64,000 bases of DNA from Armatimonadota bacterium (GTDB taxonomy: Bacteria; Armatimonadota; Fimbriimonadia; Fimbriimonadales; Fimbriimonadaceae), in the NCBI GenBank assembly GCA_020438215.1, contig JAGQUX010000010.1:1-64000 (forward strand), in the 5' to 3' direction. A model generated the notes under the pieces. That model did not search any database. It was not told where the DNA came from and saw nothing but the letters and a program-made list of their open reading frames with translations. Below, one piece after another: positions 41,897 through 50,983 of this stretch. A program made the position numbers and the translations under genes. Numbering within the stretch: the first letter of the stretch is position 1; the number at the start of each line of letters is the position of its first letter.

Positions 41897-43176
41897 CCTG
41901 GCTTTACAACATCCTTCTGTTTTTGCTGGCTCCGCTCTGGATGCCGTGGATGTGGTGGCGGGCCAATAAGCGCGCCGAGAAAGTGGACTGGAGTCAGCGG
42001 GCCGGGCGATACAAACATGTCGGCAAGAAAGATAAGGGCGCTAAGCGCATCTGGTTCCACGCGGTGAGCGTTGGGGAAGTCGTCGCGGCGAGCCCGATTC
42101 TGCGGGAGATCATAGCAAAGAATCCAGACGTGGAAATCGTGCTTTCGGTGACGACTTCGAGCGGGCACCAAACCGCCCGCGAAAAGTTTGAAGATGCTTT
42201 CGATCACCTGATTTACTTTCCGATTGATGTCCCTCGGTATGTGCTGAATGCGCTCGTGAAGATCAAGCCTGATGTTGTGGTGCTCATGGAAACGGAGCTT
42301 TGGCTGAACTTCTTGGAGATGTCGAAAAACTTCGGCGCGAACACTTTGGTCGTGAACGGGCGGATTAGTGATCGGGCGTTTGGCCGAATGGAGAAGTTCA
42401 AACCGTTCTATCAGGCGATCTTCCGAAATGTCGATCGCGCTCTGATGCAATCGGAAACCGATGCTGATCGGGCACGCCAACTGGGTTCAGATAAAGCTGA
42501 AGTGATGGGGAACTGCAAGTTCGATGAAGCTGCCTCGGTCATGGGTGTCTCGGGGGCTGAGTGGCGCGAAAAACTCGGGATTGAGGCGGACGAGTTTGTG
42601 ATTGTTGTGGGCTCTACGCGCGGCGAGATGGAGGAAAAGTTCGTCCTTGATGCTCTGAAATCGTCGGAGGGCTCTTGGGATCGGGTGGTTCATGCGCCCC
42701 GGCATTTGGAGCGCGTGGATGCTCTGGCGGGTCAGGTGACCGAGCGATTTGGGAGTGTTTCGCGCCGGTCGAAAGAGGAGACTGGGAAGTATCTTTTGCT
42801 CGATACTTATGGAGAGCTGGCGCAAGTTTATGCCGTCGCCGATTTAGTTGTGATCGGCGGTGGTTTTGATGATCTCGGTGGGCAGAACATCCTCCAGCCG
42901 CTTGCCCACGGAAAGCCGGTGATTCACGGGCCGAACATGCACAACTTCCGCGATGTTGCGGAGTTGGCGGCGCGATGCGGAGCAACTCAGGTGGCTTCGA
43001 CACCGGAGGAGTTGGCATCGGCTATGACATCGCTTGGGAAGAATGATGAGAAGCGGTCAGAGATGGGCTCAGCTGCTCGTCAACTCATTGAGCAAAGCCT
43101 GGGAGCTTCGGAGAGGTACGCAGATGCGGTTTTGGATGCGGTTCAATCGGCAGAGTTTGGGTCGGGTCGGAAGTAA
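41893..43176 (+). CDS. waaA: 3-deoxy-D-manno-octulosonic acid transferase
   Basis: WaaA (KdtA) adds Kdo to lipid A and is a key step of LPS synthesis. The 427-aa protein has one N-terminal hydrophobic anchor (about 4-22). The GT30 domain includes IWFHAVSVGEVVAASPI, VTTSSGHQTA, FPIDVP, VVLMETELWLNFL, VVNGRISDRAFGR and QSETDADRA. The C-terminal donor domain has VIGGGFDDLGGQNILQPLAHGKPVI. Its presence indicates a diderm envelope with Kdo-containing LPS. Overlaps purC; a hairpin-rich gap follows. Confidence 0.93.
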   Translation: MTWLYNILLFLLAPLWMPWMWWRANKRAEKVDWSQRAGRYKHVGKKDKGAKRIWFHAVSVGEVVAASPILREIIAKNPDVEIVLSVTTSSGHQTAREKFEDAFDHLIYFPIDVPRYVLNALVKIKPDVVVLMETELWLNFLEMSKNFGANTLVVNGRISDRAFGRMEKFKPFYQAIFRNVDRALMQSETDADRARQLGSDKAEVMGNCKFDEAASVMGVSGAEWREKLGIEADEFVIVVGSTRGEMEEKFVLDALKSSEGSWDRVVHAPRHLERVDALAGQVTERFGSVSRRSKEETGKYLLLDTYGELAQVYAVADLVVIGGGFDDLGGQNILQPLAHGKPVIHGPNMHNFRDVAELAARCGATQVASTPEELASAMTSLGKNDEKRSEMGSAARQLIEQSLGASERYADAVLDAVQSAEFGSGRK

Positions 43177-43254
43177 AACCTATTTGCTGATCGGACTTTT
43201 GGATCTCACAGTAGTGTGTTCGCACCCTGCGCAGGTGATCAACCCTCACCCCGC

Positions 43255-43277
43255 CCTCTCCCCATCTTCGGGAGAGG
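43255..43277. repeat. Hairpin repeat after waaA
   Basis: CCTCTCCC (43255-43262) and GGGAGAGG (43270-43277) form an 8-bp stem in a CCTCACCCCGCC context. This kind of CCTCACCCC-gene-end sequence is common as a dispersed element in many genomes and may act as terminator between the convergent genes. No second copy was seen in the window. Confidence 0.5.
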
Positions 43278-43321
43278 TGACATTCAAAACACTAGTTTCA
43301 CCAGTGCCACGCAGTTGAATG

Positions 43322-44257
43322 TTAGCCGCCGAGCAAGCCACCCAAATCGCCCAGCCCGCCAAGACCACCCAAGCCACCGCCAAGCCCTCCGCCAATATCT
43401 TCCTTGATGGAGAACCACTTGACTACGCCGTACTTATTACAAATCTTCTCGACGAGTTCATCGGTGCGCGCGCGTTCGCGGTCAATAACAGTTGTATGTT
43501 CGGCCTGAATGTCATTGACGCGATCAAGCCCAGAAGGGTCGTCGGTCAAATCGCTGAGAGCGGCAACGATAATCTGTTGCAACTCAACGACATAAACCAG
43601 AGTCTCTTCTAGCGATGTTGAGTAGCTTGCATGGATGGGGCTACATTCTGAAGGTGGACGAACGGAGTAATAGAACTTCCGGATTTCGCCGGATTTTTGT
43701 TTGAAGTTTTCGATCTCTTTGCGAACACTAGCCATGTGATCTTGACCAGCGGCATCTTCGCTCATCGCACCGGTGAGAGCACTCACTTGGTCGCGGGCCA
43801 TGGCGGCAGTAAGTCGGGAAATGCTCTTCTTGACTTCCGACTGCATCATCCGGTCAGTTTTGCGAAGATGTTCTAGCCAATCCCGAACATCTGCCGGCAT
43901 TGTCGTTTTCTCAAGCGATGGGGGCGGCCCGTCATTCGTGTCAGCAAGGATCGGTGGAGATTGCTGTCCCTCTTGCTCCAATACGGGATCTGGGGAATTT
44001 CCTTCTTGTCCCATTACAGAAGGGGAATTCATGCTGACTGAGGGCAGAATGGATTCCGTTTCTGTGCCGTCCATTGGGAGAACGCTATTCGGAGCCTCCC
44101 CACTTTGAGAAAGGGTTTGTTGATTCTTCTTCTGGTTGAAGCCAAGAACGCCTGTACCGAAGCCAAGCGCTACAAGGAGCACAAGGAGAGAGACTCCCAC
44201 GCCCAGGGCTACCCAAGTTTTCTTGGTTTCGGACTGATAAGGATCAACTTGCTGCAT
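43322..44257 (-). CDS. Hypothetical membrane-anchored protein with Gly-Leu-rich tail
   Basis: The 311-aa protein has an N-terminal basic stretch, one membrane helix (about 13-38), a long disordered acidic/Pro-Ser region (about 45-125), a helical middle (130-280), and a C-terminal GGLGG repeat tail (about 289-311). The tail, with GGL/GGLG units, may interact with itself or a membrane. I recognise no family. It is convergent with waaA and divergent from the next gene. Confidence 0.6.
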   Translation of the reverse strand: MQQVDPYQSETKKTWVALGVGVSLLVLLVALGFGTGVLGFNQKKNQQTLSQSGEAPNSVLPMDGTETESILPSVSMNSPSVMGQEGNSPDPVLEQEGQQSPPILADTNDGPPPSLEKTTMPADVRDWLEHLRKTDRMMQSEVKKSISRLTAAMARDQVSALTGAMSEDAAGQDHMASVRKEIENFKQKSGEIRKFYYSVRPPSECSPIHASYSTSLEETLVYVVELQQIIVAALSDLTDDPSGLDRVNDIQAEHTTVIDRERARTDELVEKICNKYGVVKWFSIKEDIGGGLGGGLGGLGGLGDLGGLLGG

Positions 44258-44389
44258 TTTTCTCCACCTACTGTGTTGGACGGCTTTTCACTCGTAATTG
44301 TGCCACCTGTTATTCATTCTAGGTTTGTTTCCGTCAGTTGTTAGAGTACGCGATTTCTACCGAAAATAGAGATTGAGTGAGGAAACTTG

Positions 44390-44944
44390 ATGTTTTCCAC
44401 ACCCGTCAAACAGGTGAAGGGTATGGAACGAGTCAGCCGCAACCATCCGTTAGCTGTGATGTTTGGCGACCTGATCCACGATCAAGTCGCACGACATGTC
44501 ACGTCCGCAGGTGATCCTTCGGTCGAGCGGTACCTCACGTCTCTCCTTCTCAACTTCCTCCACATGGATCAGCTATTTGCGATCAAGGACGATGCGGGTG
44601 AGCGCGTGGAATCCGTGATTGAGATGGTGGCGGAAGGCGATGTCCGCTTGAAGGCCGACTCCTTTGAGCGAGAGCGTGAAGTCCACAAGCACATCGGTGA
44701 TTACATCCTGTTTTGGAGTGGTGTCTATCCGCCGTTCCTCCGCAAGCTCCGAGTTTGGAATGGAGCCGAGTTAGTTTGTGACTACACCAGTCAAGGTAAG
44801 CAGTCGTACCAGCTTGTCAGCACGTTCGATCATTCGCCTTACGATCAGGTGGCACCAACTTTTGGGAAGCTCAGCGAAGGGTTTGATGACTTCACTTTTG
44901 TGCTCAAGCAAGTAAGCGAGCAAGTTCAGCTTTATGTTGCCTGA
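44390..44944 (+). CDS. Hypothetical soluble protein, 184 aa
   Basis: I do not recognise the family. The protein has no signal or membrane helix, begins PVKQVKGMERVSRNHPLAVMFGDLIHD and is helical with alternating His/Asp/Glu residues, including DSFEREREVHKHIGDY and a C-terminal SFLKQVSEQVQLY-like end. The DxxxH and His-rich helices leave room for a metal site, but none is clear. The ATG at 44390 follows GTGAGGA. Its last 13 nt overlap the end of the convergent MFS gene. Confidence 0.6.
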   Translation: MFSTPVKQVKGMERVSRNHPLAVMFGDLIHDQVARHVTSAGDPSVERYLTSLLLNFLHMDQLFAIKDDAGERVESVIEMVAEGDVRLKADSFEREREVHKHIGDYILFWSGVYPPFLRKLRVWNGAELVCDYTSQGKQSYQLVSTFDHSPYDQVAPTFGKLSEGFDDFTFVLKQVSEQVQLYVA

Positions 44945-46212
44945 CCCGGGCTTGGCATGAGGGCATTCCGGAATTTCCGAGAGAACAACCCGATGGCTCC
45001 ACCAAACGCCATCCCAACTCCCATGTAAATAAATGTGAACTCGAGGCCAAACCGTTCAAGCAGGAACCCGGTGATTCCAATGCCGATTGGTTGTACGGCT
45101 GAGGCAAACATCCCCCAAGTTCCATTCACTCGGCCGCGGAGCCTGTCCGGAATAGCGAGTTGCATATAAGTCGTGATTGGAAGCATGAGGTAAGGGAAGG
45201 CAATCCCGCAGAGTGCATTGAACAGCATGAACAGAAGGATCGTTTTGCTCCATGCGAATGCGGCAATAAAGAGCCCAATCGCGATTGTTGAGAATGCATA
45301 TGCCATCCCGACTCTTTTGATGTTCTGTTTTCCAACAATCAAGCTGAACACCATGTTCACTCCAACAAAAGCGAGTTCGATGATAGCGAGGGTGCCGAAT
45401 TCACCGCCGAACCATGCTTTATTCACCGCAATATAGGTGAGCATGAACCCCGAAACCGTCAGGTTGATGATGATGCTCATCGGCAAAGCGACCGATATCA
45501 CATCATCGCGTTTGATCGCCTGGAAGCCCTCGATCAGATCGGATTTGATCTTAACCAGGGGATGTGCTGCTTCCTCCAGTTCATCGCGGAGGGGGATGAT
45601 GGAAGGCAATCGGCTGAGGAAATATGTCGAAAAACAGAAGCTGATTGTATTGATCAGTGCGGCGAGAAAGAAGAACTTCTCGGGCATGACTTTATAAATC
45701 ACGCCAAGGACTGCGGCATTCAATCCAATTCCAATCAGGAGAACCACCTGTTGAGTTGCCATCGCCCAAGCGTTTGCTTCACCGACTTGATTTTCAGGTA
45801 CAAGGCGGGGGATTGCCGCCGAGCGTGCGGGAGCAAAGACAACATTGACCGCCGAGAGCAAGAATCCGGTCAGGCACAGCACCCAGACCGCCGGCATCGC
45901 TACAAAGAAAGCGTAGAGAGTTAGCAAAGCGGTAATGGCCGCACTCATAAACTCGAAAACAACAAGGATCTTCCGGCGATCAACCCGATCAACATAAACC
46001 CCGGCGAATGGGCCGATCAACATGAACGGGATTGATTGAAAAATTGCAACGAGGCCAACTGTCATTGCGCTGCCCGAAACACGTTCGGCCATAAAAAGAA
46101 GCACGAGCCAATAGACCGAATCTCCAAGCGTGGAGATGGTCTGACCTATCCAAAGATCGCGGAACGACTTGTGGGATAGGAGGCGCGGTTTTGGGACAGC
46201 CTCAGCGGACAT
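44932..46212 (-). CDS. Major facilitator superfamily transporter
   Basis: The 426-aa product has 12 predicted helices and MFS signatures: FRDLWIGQTISTLGDSVYWLVL, GPFAGVYVDRVDRRK (loop 2-3 motif), a LRGRVNGTWGMFASAVQPIGIGITGFLLERFG segment near the end. This resembles the DHA3/MFS-1 enterobactin- or macrolide-exporter group, so an efflux role is likely; the substrate is unknown. I start at the ATG at 46212, downstream of argH, because the upstream ATG would lie inside argH. Its last 13 nt overlap the convergent hypothetical gene. Confidence 0.82.
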   Translation of the reverse strand: MSAEAVPKPRLLSHKSFRDLWIGQTISTLGDSVYWLVLLFMAERVSGSAMTVGLVAIFQSIPFMLIGPFAGVYVDRVDRRKILVVFEFMSAAITALLTLYAFFVAMPAVWVLCLTGFLLSAVNVVFAPARSAAIPRLVPENQVGEANAWAMATQQVVLLIGIGLNAAVLGVIYKVMPEKFFFLAALINTISFCFSTYFLSRLPSIIPLRDELEEAAHPLVKIKSDLIEGFQAIKRDDVISVALPMSIIINLTVSGFMLTYIAVNKAWFGGEFGTLAIIELAFVGVNMVFSLIVGKQNIKRVGMAYAFSTIAIGLFIAAFAWSKTILLFMLFNALCGIAFPYLMLPITTYMQLAIPDRLRGRVNGTWGMFASAVQPIGIGITGFLLERFGLEFTFIYMGVGMAFGGAIGLFSRKFRNALMPSPGQAT

Positions 46213-46223
46213 GGGAGCATTGC

Positions 46224-47618
46224 TCAGAAGGGGTAGGGACGGGGAAACCCGTCGAGGTTCCACAATTCTGTCGCAAGTGCGATTTGCTTTTCGACCGCTT
46301 TGGGCCCTGTGCCCCCGTAAGATTCCTTTCGAGCAACGCTCCCTTCTGGGGAGAGCACGCCAAGTGCCTCGACTGGAATGTCCGGGTTGATTTCAGAGAG
46401 GGTTTGCTCCGTCAGGTCTTCTAACCCGATGTTTCGCTCGATGCAGCCACGCACGACTTGCCCGACAATCTCATGGGCTTGCCGGAACGGCATTCCGTTG
46501 GTAGCAAGGTAATCGGCGAGGTCGGTTGCTGTGCTGAAATCTGCATGGAGAGAAACCTTCATCCGATCCGCTTGGAAATCAGCATCCGCCATCATCTCGC
46601 TCGCAATGGCGAGACTGTCCAGAGTCAGTTCGACAGAGGCAAAGAGCGGTGGTTTGTCGTCCTGGGTGTCGCGGTTATAGCCCATGACAAGACCTTTCAT
46701 TGTCGTGGCGAGGCTCACCCAATTCCCAACCACAATTCCGGTTCGTCCACGGATCAACTCCGCCATGTCGGGATTGCGCTTTTGCGGCATGATCGAGCTA
46801 CCCGTGGTCAAATGATCGGGGAGCTTGAGGAATCCAAATTCAGGAGTCGTCCAAAGCACGACCTCATTCGCAAACCGGCTGAGATCGAGCATGATCAGGG
46901 AGCAAAGATGGAGCGCATCCATCACATAGCTCCGGTCCGATGTGGCATCCAGGGCGCTTGGCATCGGGCCATCAAATCCCAGATCTTGCGAGGTCTGTTC
47001 TCGGTCGATCGGGAAGGGCGTGCCAGCCAACGCCGCCGATCCGAGCGGTGACGCATTGGTCATTTGCTTGAGGTGAGCGAGCCGCATACCATGACGCTGG
47101 AACGCCCAGAAGTAAGCCATCAAATGGTAACTCAGGCTGATTGGCTGTGCATGTTGTTGGTGCGTGGTGCCGGGGAGAATCGTCGCTTGGTGAGCGTTTG
47201 CTTGTTTGAGGATCGCCGCTTGCCACTGCTTAATCTCAGATTCCAGCAGTTCGATCTGATCGCGGAGCCAAAGCCTCGCATCAGTTGCCACTTGATCGTT
47301 GCGACTCCGCGCCGTGTGGAGTTTGCCGGCAACATCCCCCACTATTTCGCCGAGTCGGAGTTCCACGGCCGCGTGGATATCCTCGACATCGCGCGGAAGC
47401 ATGTCTGGCCCTTCTGAGAGGATTTGCTCCAGCCCTTTGACCAGATTTGCTGACTCTTCAGCAGAGATGATTCCGGTGGAGCCAAGCATCCGCGCATGAG
47501 CGATTGAGCCTCTGACATCCTGTTCCCAGAATGTCAGGTCGCTTTCAATGGATTGACCAAAGGCGGCCGCACGCTCTGATGGAAGACGGCCAAAGGCTCC
47601 GCCCCAAAGCTTTCTCAT
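46224..47618 (-). CDS. argH: Argininosuccinate lyase
   Basis: ArgH splits argininosuccinate into arginine and fumarate. The 464-aa product has the fumarase/aspartase signature GSSIMPQKRNPD, LHTARSRNDQVATDARLWLR near the start, and TTHQQHAQPIS. It overlaps argG by 4 nt upstream, so the two last arginine-synthesis steps are cotranslated. Start MRKLWGGAFG is a typical N-terminus for the family. Confidence 0.96.
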   Translation of the reverse strand: MRKLWGGAFGRLPSERAAAFGQSIESDLTFWEQDVRGSIAHARMLGSTGIISAEESANLVKGLEQILSEGPDMLPRDVEDIHAAVELRLGEIVGDVAGKLHTARSRNDQVATDARLWLRDQIELLESEIKQWQAAILKQANAHQATILPGTTHQQHAQPISLSYHLMAYFWAFQRHGMRLAHLKQMTNASPLGSAALAGTPFPIDREQTSQDLGFDGPMPSALDATSDRSYVMDALHLCSLIMLDLSRFANEVVLWTTPEFGFLKLPDHLTTGSSIMPQKRNPDMAELIRGRTGIVVGNWVSLATTMKGLVMGYNRDTQDDKPPLFASVELTLDSLAIASEMMADADFQADRMKVSLHADFSTATDLADYLATNGMPFRQAHEIVGQVVRGCIERNIGLEDLTEQTLSEINPDIPVEALGVLSPEGSVARKESYGGTGPKAVEKQIALATELWNLDGFPRPYPF

Positions 47619-48811
47619 AGCTCGCAGCGTTCGCGGATGCGATTGTAAATCAAGCTTTCCATGCCGTGGGTTTTGACCATGCCCGTCATTTGGCTTTGAT
47701 CCAGTTCTGCGGAATCATCAAAGCTTGCCGCGGCTTCGGAATAGATCGCACAGTCGCTTTGCCGCCGGGTGACTTTCATGCTGGACTTATAGAGTCGCAG
47801 GGCAACATCACCGGTCACGCGTCGTTGAACAGAACCGATGAAGGCGTTCAAATCTTCCATGAACGGATCCCACCAGAGTCCTTGGTATGCGAGCTCTGCC
47901 CATTGCTGATCAACATGCGCTTTGAATGCACGCTCCGCTTTGGTCATCACGAGGGATTCCAGAGCTTTATGAACAGCGATCAGCAAGGTTGCGCCCGGAC
48001 ATTCGTAGTTCTCGCGCACTTTAAGACCGATCATCCGGTCTTCCATGATGTCGATGCGACCGACGCCGTGAGTGCCAGCAAGCTCGTTCGCTTTTTGGAT
48101 GATCTCCAGCGGCCCCATCGCGTGATTGTTGATCGCGACCGGGTTCCCGTTGTCAAATGAGATGGTCACATCGAGCGGGGTATCTGGACATGCTTCGTAG
48201 CTGTGTGTCCATTCGAATATTTCTTCCGGTGGAGCATAGCCTGGATCTTCAAGTCGACCACCTTCAATAGAGCGGCCCCAGACGTTTTCGTCGATTGACC
48301 AAATCTTCTCTTTACTTTGCCCGATGGGAAGGTCTTTGCTTTCGGCGTACTCGATTTCCCAGGTGCGGGTGAGGTTTTCTTCACGCACTGGAGCGAGGAT
48401 AGGAATCTCCGGAGCAAACATGCGCAGGCCGTGCTCGATGCGGAATTGGTCGTTGCCCTTGCCCGTACATCCGTGGACAAACATATCAGCACCGATTTTT
48501 TGACCGTGCTCTGCCGCCAACCGCCCGATGAGCGGGCGTGCAATTGCGGTGGAAAGCGGGTAGCCAAAGTAGTCGGCATTGGCGTGAATAGCAGGGAAGC
48601 AAAAATGCTCAGCAAATTGCTCTTTCGCATCCAAAACTGTATGTTCAGTCCCTAGCTGCCGCGCCCGATCACTCGCCATATTGACGTCATCGGCTGGTTG
48701 GCCAACATCAATGGTGACGGTGGAAATCCGGTCAGCTCCTCGATCCCGCATGAGGGGGATGCAAACCGTCGTATCCAGACCGCCAGAGTAAATGATGAGC
48801 GCGTGTGGCAT
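47615..48811 (-). CDS. argG: Argininosuccinate synthase
   Basis: ArgG joins citrulline and aspartate with ATP. The 398-aa protein has the N-type ATP pyrophosphatase P-loop YSGGLDTT, VHGCTGKGNDQFRIE, and DENVWGRSIEGGRLEDP. The ATG at 48811 fits the family start. It overlaps argH by 4 nt. The set is complete for citrulline to arginine; earlier arg genes are not in the window. Confidence 0.96.
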   Translation of the reverse strand: MPHALIIYSGGLDTTVCIPLMRDRGADRISTVTIDVGQPADDVNMASDRARQLGTEHTVLDAKEQFAEHFCFPAIHANADYFGYPLSTAIARPLIGRLAAEHGQKIGADMFVHGCTGKGNDQFRIEHGLRMFAPEIPILAPVREENLTRTWEIEYAESKDLPIGQSKEKIWSIDENVWGRSIEGGRLEDPGYAPPEEIFEWTHSYEACPDTPLDVTISFDNGNPVAINNHAMGPLEIIQKANELAGTHGVGRIDIMEDRMIGLKVRENYECPGATLLIAVHKALESLVMTKAERAFKAHVDQQWAELAYQGLWWDPFMEDLNAFIGSVQRRVTGDVALRLYKSSMKVTRRQSDCAIYSEAAASFDDSAELDQSQMTGMVKTHGMESLIYNRIRERCEL

Positions 48812-48850
48812 AGGCCCGAGTCTAACACGCGCCCGAACCGGTCCCGGCTT

Positions 48851-50593
48851 CTATTCGCTGAGGAGCAGGGTCCAGTAGTTACGAACTTGGACGCGGCCCG
48901 GATCGTAATCCATGTAAACGTGACCAACTCCGATGCGAATCAGGCTCTCATCGTAAAGCAGGTCGGGGTAGTTCGAGATGATCTGGTTCGCCAATTCTTG
49001 CGCAGTGTTGACACTGGCAATCATCGCTTCAACCCGACCGTTCATCCCTTCGTTGCGAGCTGCTTGGAAGACAGAGCGGCGGGTGCTGGGATCAGTTAAA
49101 TCAAAGAAGTCGCCGGTCGTCATATTGAGGGAGTGCTGTTGGGCAACTCGGATCAGATGAGATTCGACGTAGAGTTCTGGAAGCTTCTTCTTCGCACGAT
49201 ACTTGTTAATAATGATCGCGACTGCCTTGGTCATCCTGTCATCGTTGGAGGTGATGAGGACGGTTCCTTGGTTTGGGTCAGGCTGGATTTCGCGGGCTGG
49301 TGGTACGGTCTGTTTGTTGGCTTCCACTTCCGGTCGCTTGAGGACGGTATCGGCATCACCGAGCAGAGCCATCATCATGTTGCCTGCTTGCCCAGATTTG
49401 GCTTGCGTTTGGAAAACCGCAATGCGTGAGCCTGGTTGCAGTTCTTCGATTTTCAGGTCGCCGCCGCCCAAGTTGATAATATCGGAAGCGTCTTGGACTC
49501 GGGTGTATCGCCGAACCGGGCGACTGATCGGATCGGGGCGTCCGCCTGGTTTCTGGGTAGAAAGCAGGTCGATGACGAGAACGCCTCGCGCTTTATCGAC
49601 TGCGCGGAGAACACCGTCAAGTCTCTCTTGGCCGGCCTTGGGTGCAAGGTCAGGATAAGGAAGGAAGAGCAGTGGCTCACCGATTTTCTTTGCTGACCGG
49701 AGGGAGGGGTAAGCGTTATAAACCGCGCCATATCCCCTATGCCAGAGTTCAAAGTGGAGGTGCGGAGCAGTTCCTTCTGCATTGCCAGAGTCACCCACCC
49801 AGCCCACGAATTGACCGGCATAAACTCGCTGACCAGACATCAACCCGGGAGCAAAAGCATAGTCTTCGGTGCCATCTCCATCGTCTGTGCCGGGAGTGTC
49901 GTTATTGACGTGATAGTATTGCGCCGTCCAACCGTTATCACCAATGATCGTGATGATATTGCCTGCGTTCCCACGACTGGAGCGGATGTGAACCGTTCCC
50001 GCAAAACACGCGACGAGCGGGGTCATCTTCGGGGCCATCAAGTCTTGCCCTTGGTGACGGCGCGTGCCTCCTCCGCGTGAAGCAAGAAATGTATCGCTGA
50101 ATCGCACACCGCCAGCGATAGGGAAGATCATCGGAACTTCCACCCGGTCTTTGGTGACTGAGTCGTTGGCGACATCCATGGGCGCGCCTGGCTCATACGG
50201 TTTGTCGTCGGGAATGATTGGGTCATCGCGGAGAACGAGCAGATGGTCGAGATCCCAGTCGTTACGATCGGTTTGGAAAACGTATCCAGCGATGCTGGCT
50301 CCTACAGGCACTTCATGGAGCGAGAGCCACCGGAACGGCGTGTTGGAAAAGTGGACGGGCGTGCTTGTTGGGATCTTGATGGTTTTCTGCTCAACTTGCC
50401 CGTAATTGAGTTCCGTTCCATCGGGGAATGTGACGCTCTTGAATTCGACGACTGCTTCTCGGGTGACGATATTGGTCTTGATGAGAGTTCCCAAGACGCG
50501 AGTTTCGCCGGGAACCGGGGCCGGGGCACCGCCCGATGCACTCGCCATTCCCGCAAGGAGTGATATGGATAGGGTTCCGAGCAAAAACTTCAT
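48851..50593 (-). CDS. Secreted M23 peptidase fused to a CAP-like domain
   Basis: The 580-aa protein has a signal peptide, an N-terminal beta region, then an M23 (LytM) domain with the zinc motifs HQGQD and HLHFE. In this numbering His180 and Asp184 form the first motif and His278 and His280 the second. After a linker comes a C-terminal region of about 120 residues with RVAQQHSLNMTTGDFF, RNEGMNGRVEAMIA and GVGHVYMDYDPG, the pattern of a CAP/SCP-type domain. The peptidase is intact, so cell-wall hydrolysis is probable. Located beside the dcw cluster. The start at 50593 gives a signal peptide directly. Confidence 0.75.
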   Translation of the reverse strand: MKFLLGTLSISLLAGMASASGGAPAPVPGETRVLGTLIKTNIVTREAVVEFKSVTFPDGTELNYGQVEQKTIKIPTSTPVHFSNTPFRWLSLHEVPVGASIAGYVFQTDRNDWDLDHLLVLRDDPIIPDDKPYEPGAPMDVANDSVTKDRVEVPMIFPIAGGVRFSDTFLASRGGGTRRHQGQDLMAPKMTPLVACFAGTVHIRSSRGNAGNIITIIGDNGWTAQYYHVNNDTPGTDDGDGTEDYAFAPGLMSGQRVYAGQFVGWVGDSGNAEGTAPHLHFELWHRGYGAVYNAYPSLRSAKKIGEPLLFLPYPDLAPKAGQERLDGVLRAVDKARGVLVIDLLSTQKPGGRPDPISRPVRRYTRVQDASDIINLGGGDLKIEELQPGSRIAVFQTQAKSGQAGNMMMALLGDADTVLKRPEVEANKQTVPPAREIQPDPNQGTVLITSNDDRMTKAVAIIINKYRAKKKLPELYVESHLIRVAQQHSLNMTTGDFFDLTDPSTRRSVFQAARNEGMNGRVEAMIASVNTAQELANQIISNYPDLLYDESLIRIGVGHVYMDYDPGRVQVRNYWTLLLSE

Positions 50594-50983
50594 TCCGGTG
50601 ATCGAGACGCTCACGTATTAATAATGGGACGCATTCCCAATCTCGAAAGGTCAAAAGTTATCTTTTTGATACCAAGCCTAGACCTTTTAGATCAACCCCT
50701 CTCAGGTTCAAAAGTAGACAAAAAGTGGATTCAAAGACAAAAATAGTAGACATATATATACTTTTGTATGTTATTCCCTAAAATTTTACAAAATTTGCAT
50801 AAATTTATGTGCAATTCCCAGTAATTTCCCTGTAATATACAAAACGTAAGGAGTCGCAAGGAAAGAAAGAGCTCCTTCGGGCCCCGGGCGGGGTGCTCGA
50901 ATTGTCGGGGTCAAGACAAGCTAGGATGGCGAGTCTTGGCCCCAAATAATCTCAAGAGCAACGTCCGATGAAACGCAAAGAGA
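50594..50983. other. Intergenic region with promoter and structured leader upstream of mraZ
   Basis: No gene is visible in these 390 nt. The first half (about 50650-50830) is AT-rich and contains AGTAGACA twice. TAATAT at 50833-50838 is a candidate -10 box; no convincing -35 lies at the right distance. Just after it three inverted repeats line up: AAGGAG/CTCCTT (50848-50853/50872-50877), CCCC/GGGG (50882-50885/50890-50893) and GGGGTCAAGA/TCTTGGCCCC (50907-50916/50934-50943). They could form a structured 5' leader of the dcw mRNA. No classic MraZ-box repeats were found. Confidence 0.55.

Noticed and set aside
50880-50943. MraZ-box direct repeats
   Set aside because: CGGGG appears at 50889 and 50906 only (17-nt spacing). 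The usual three TGGG repeats at 10-nt spacing are absent.
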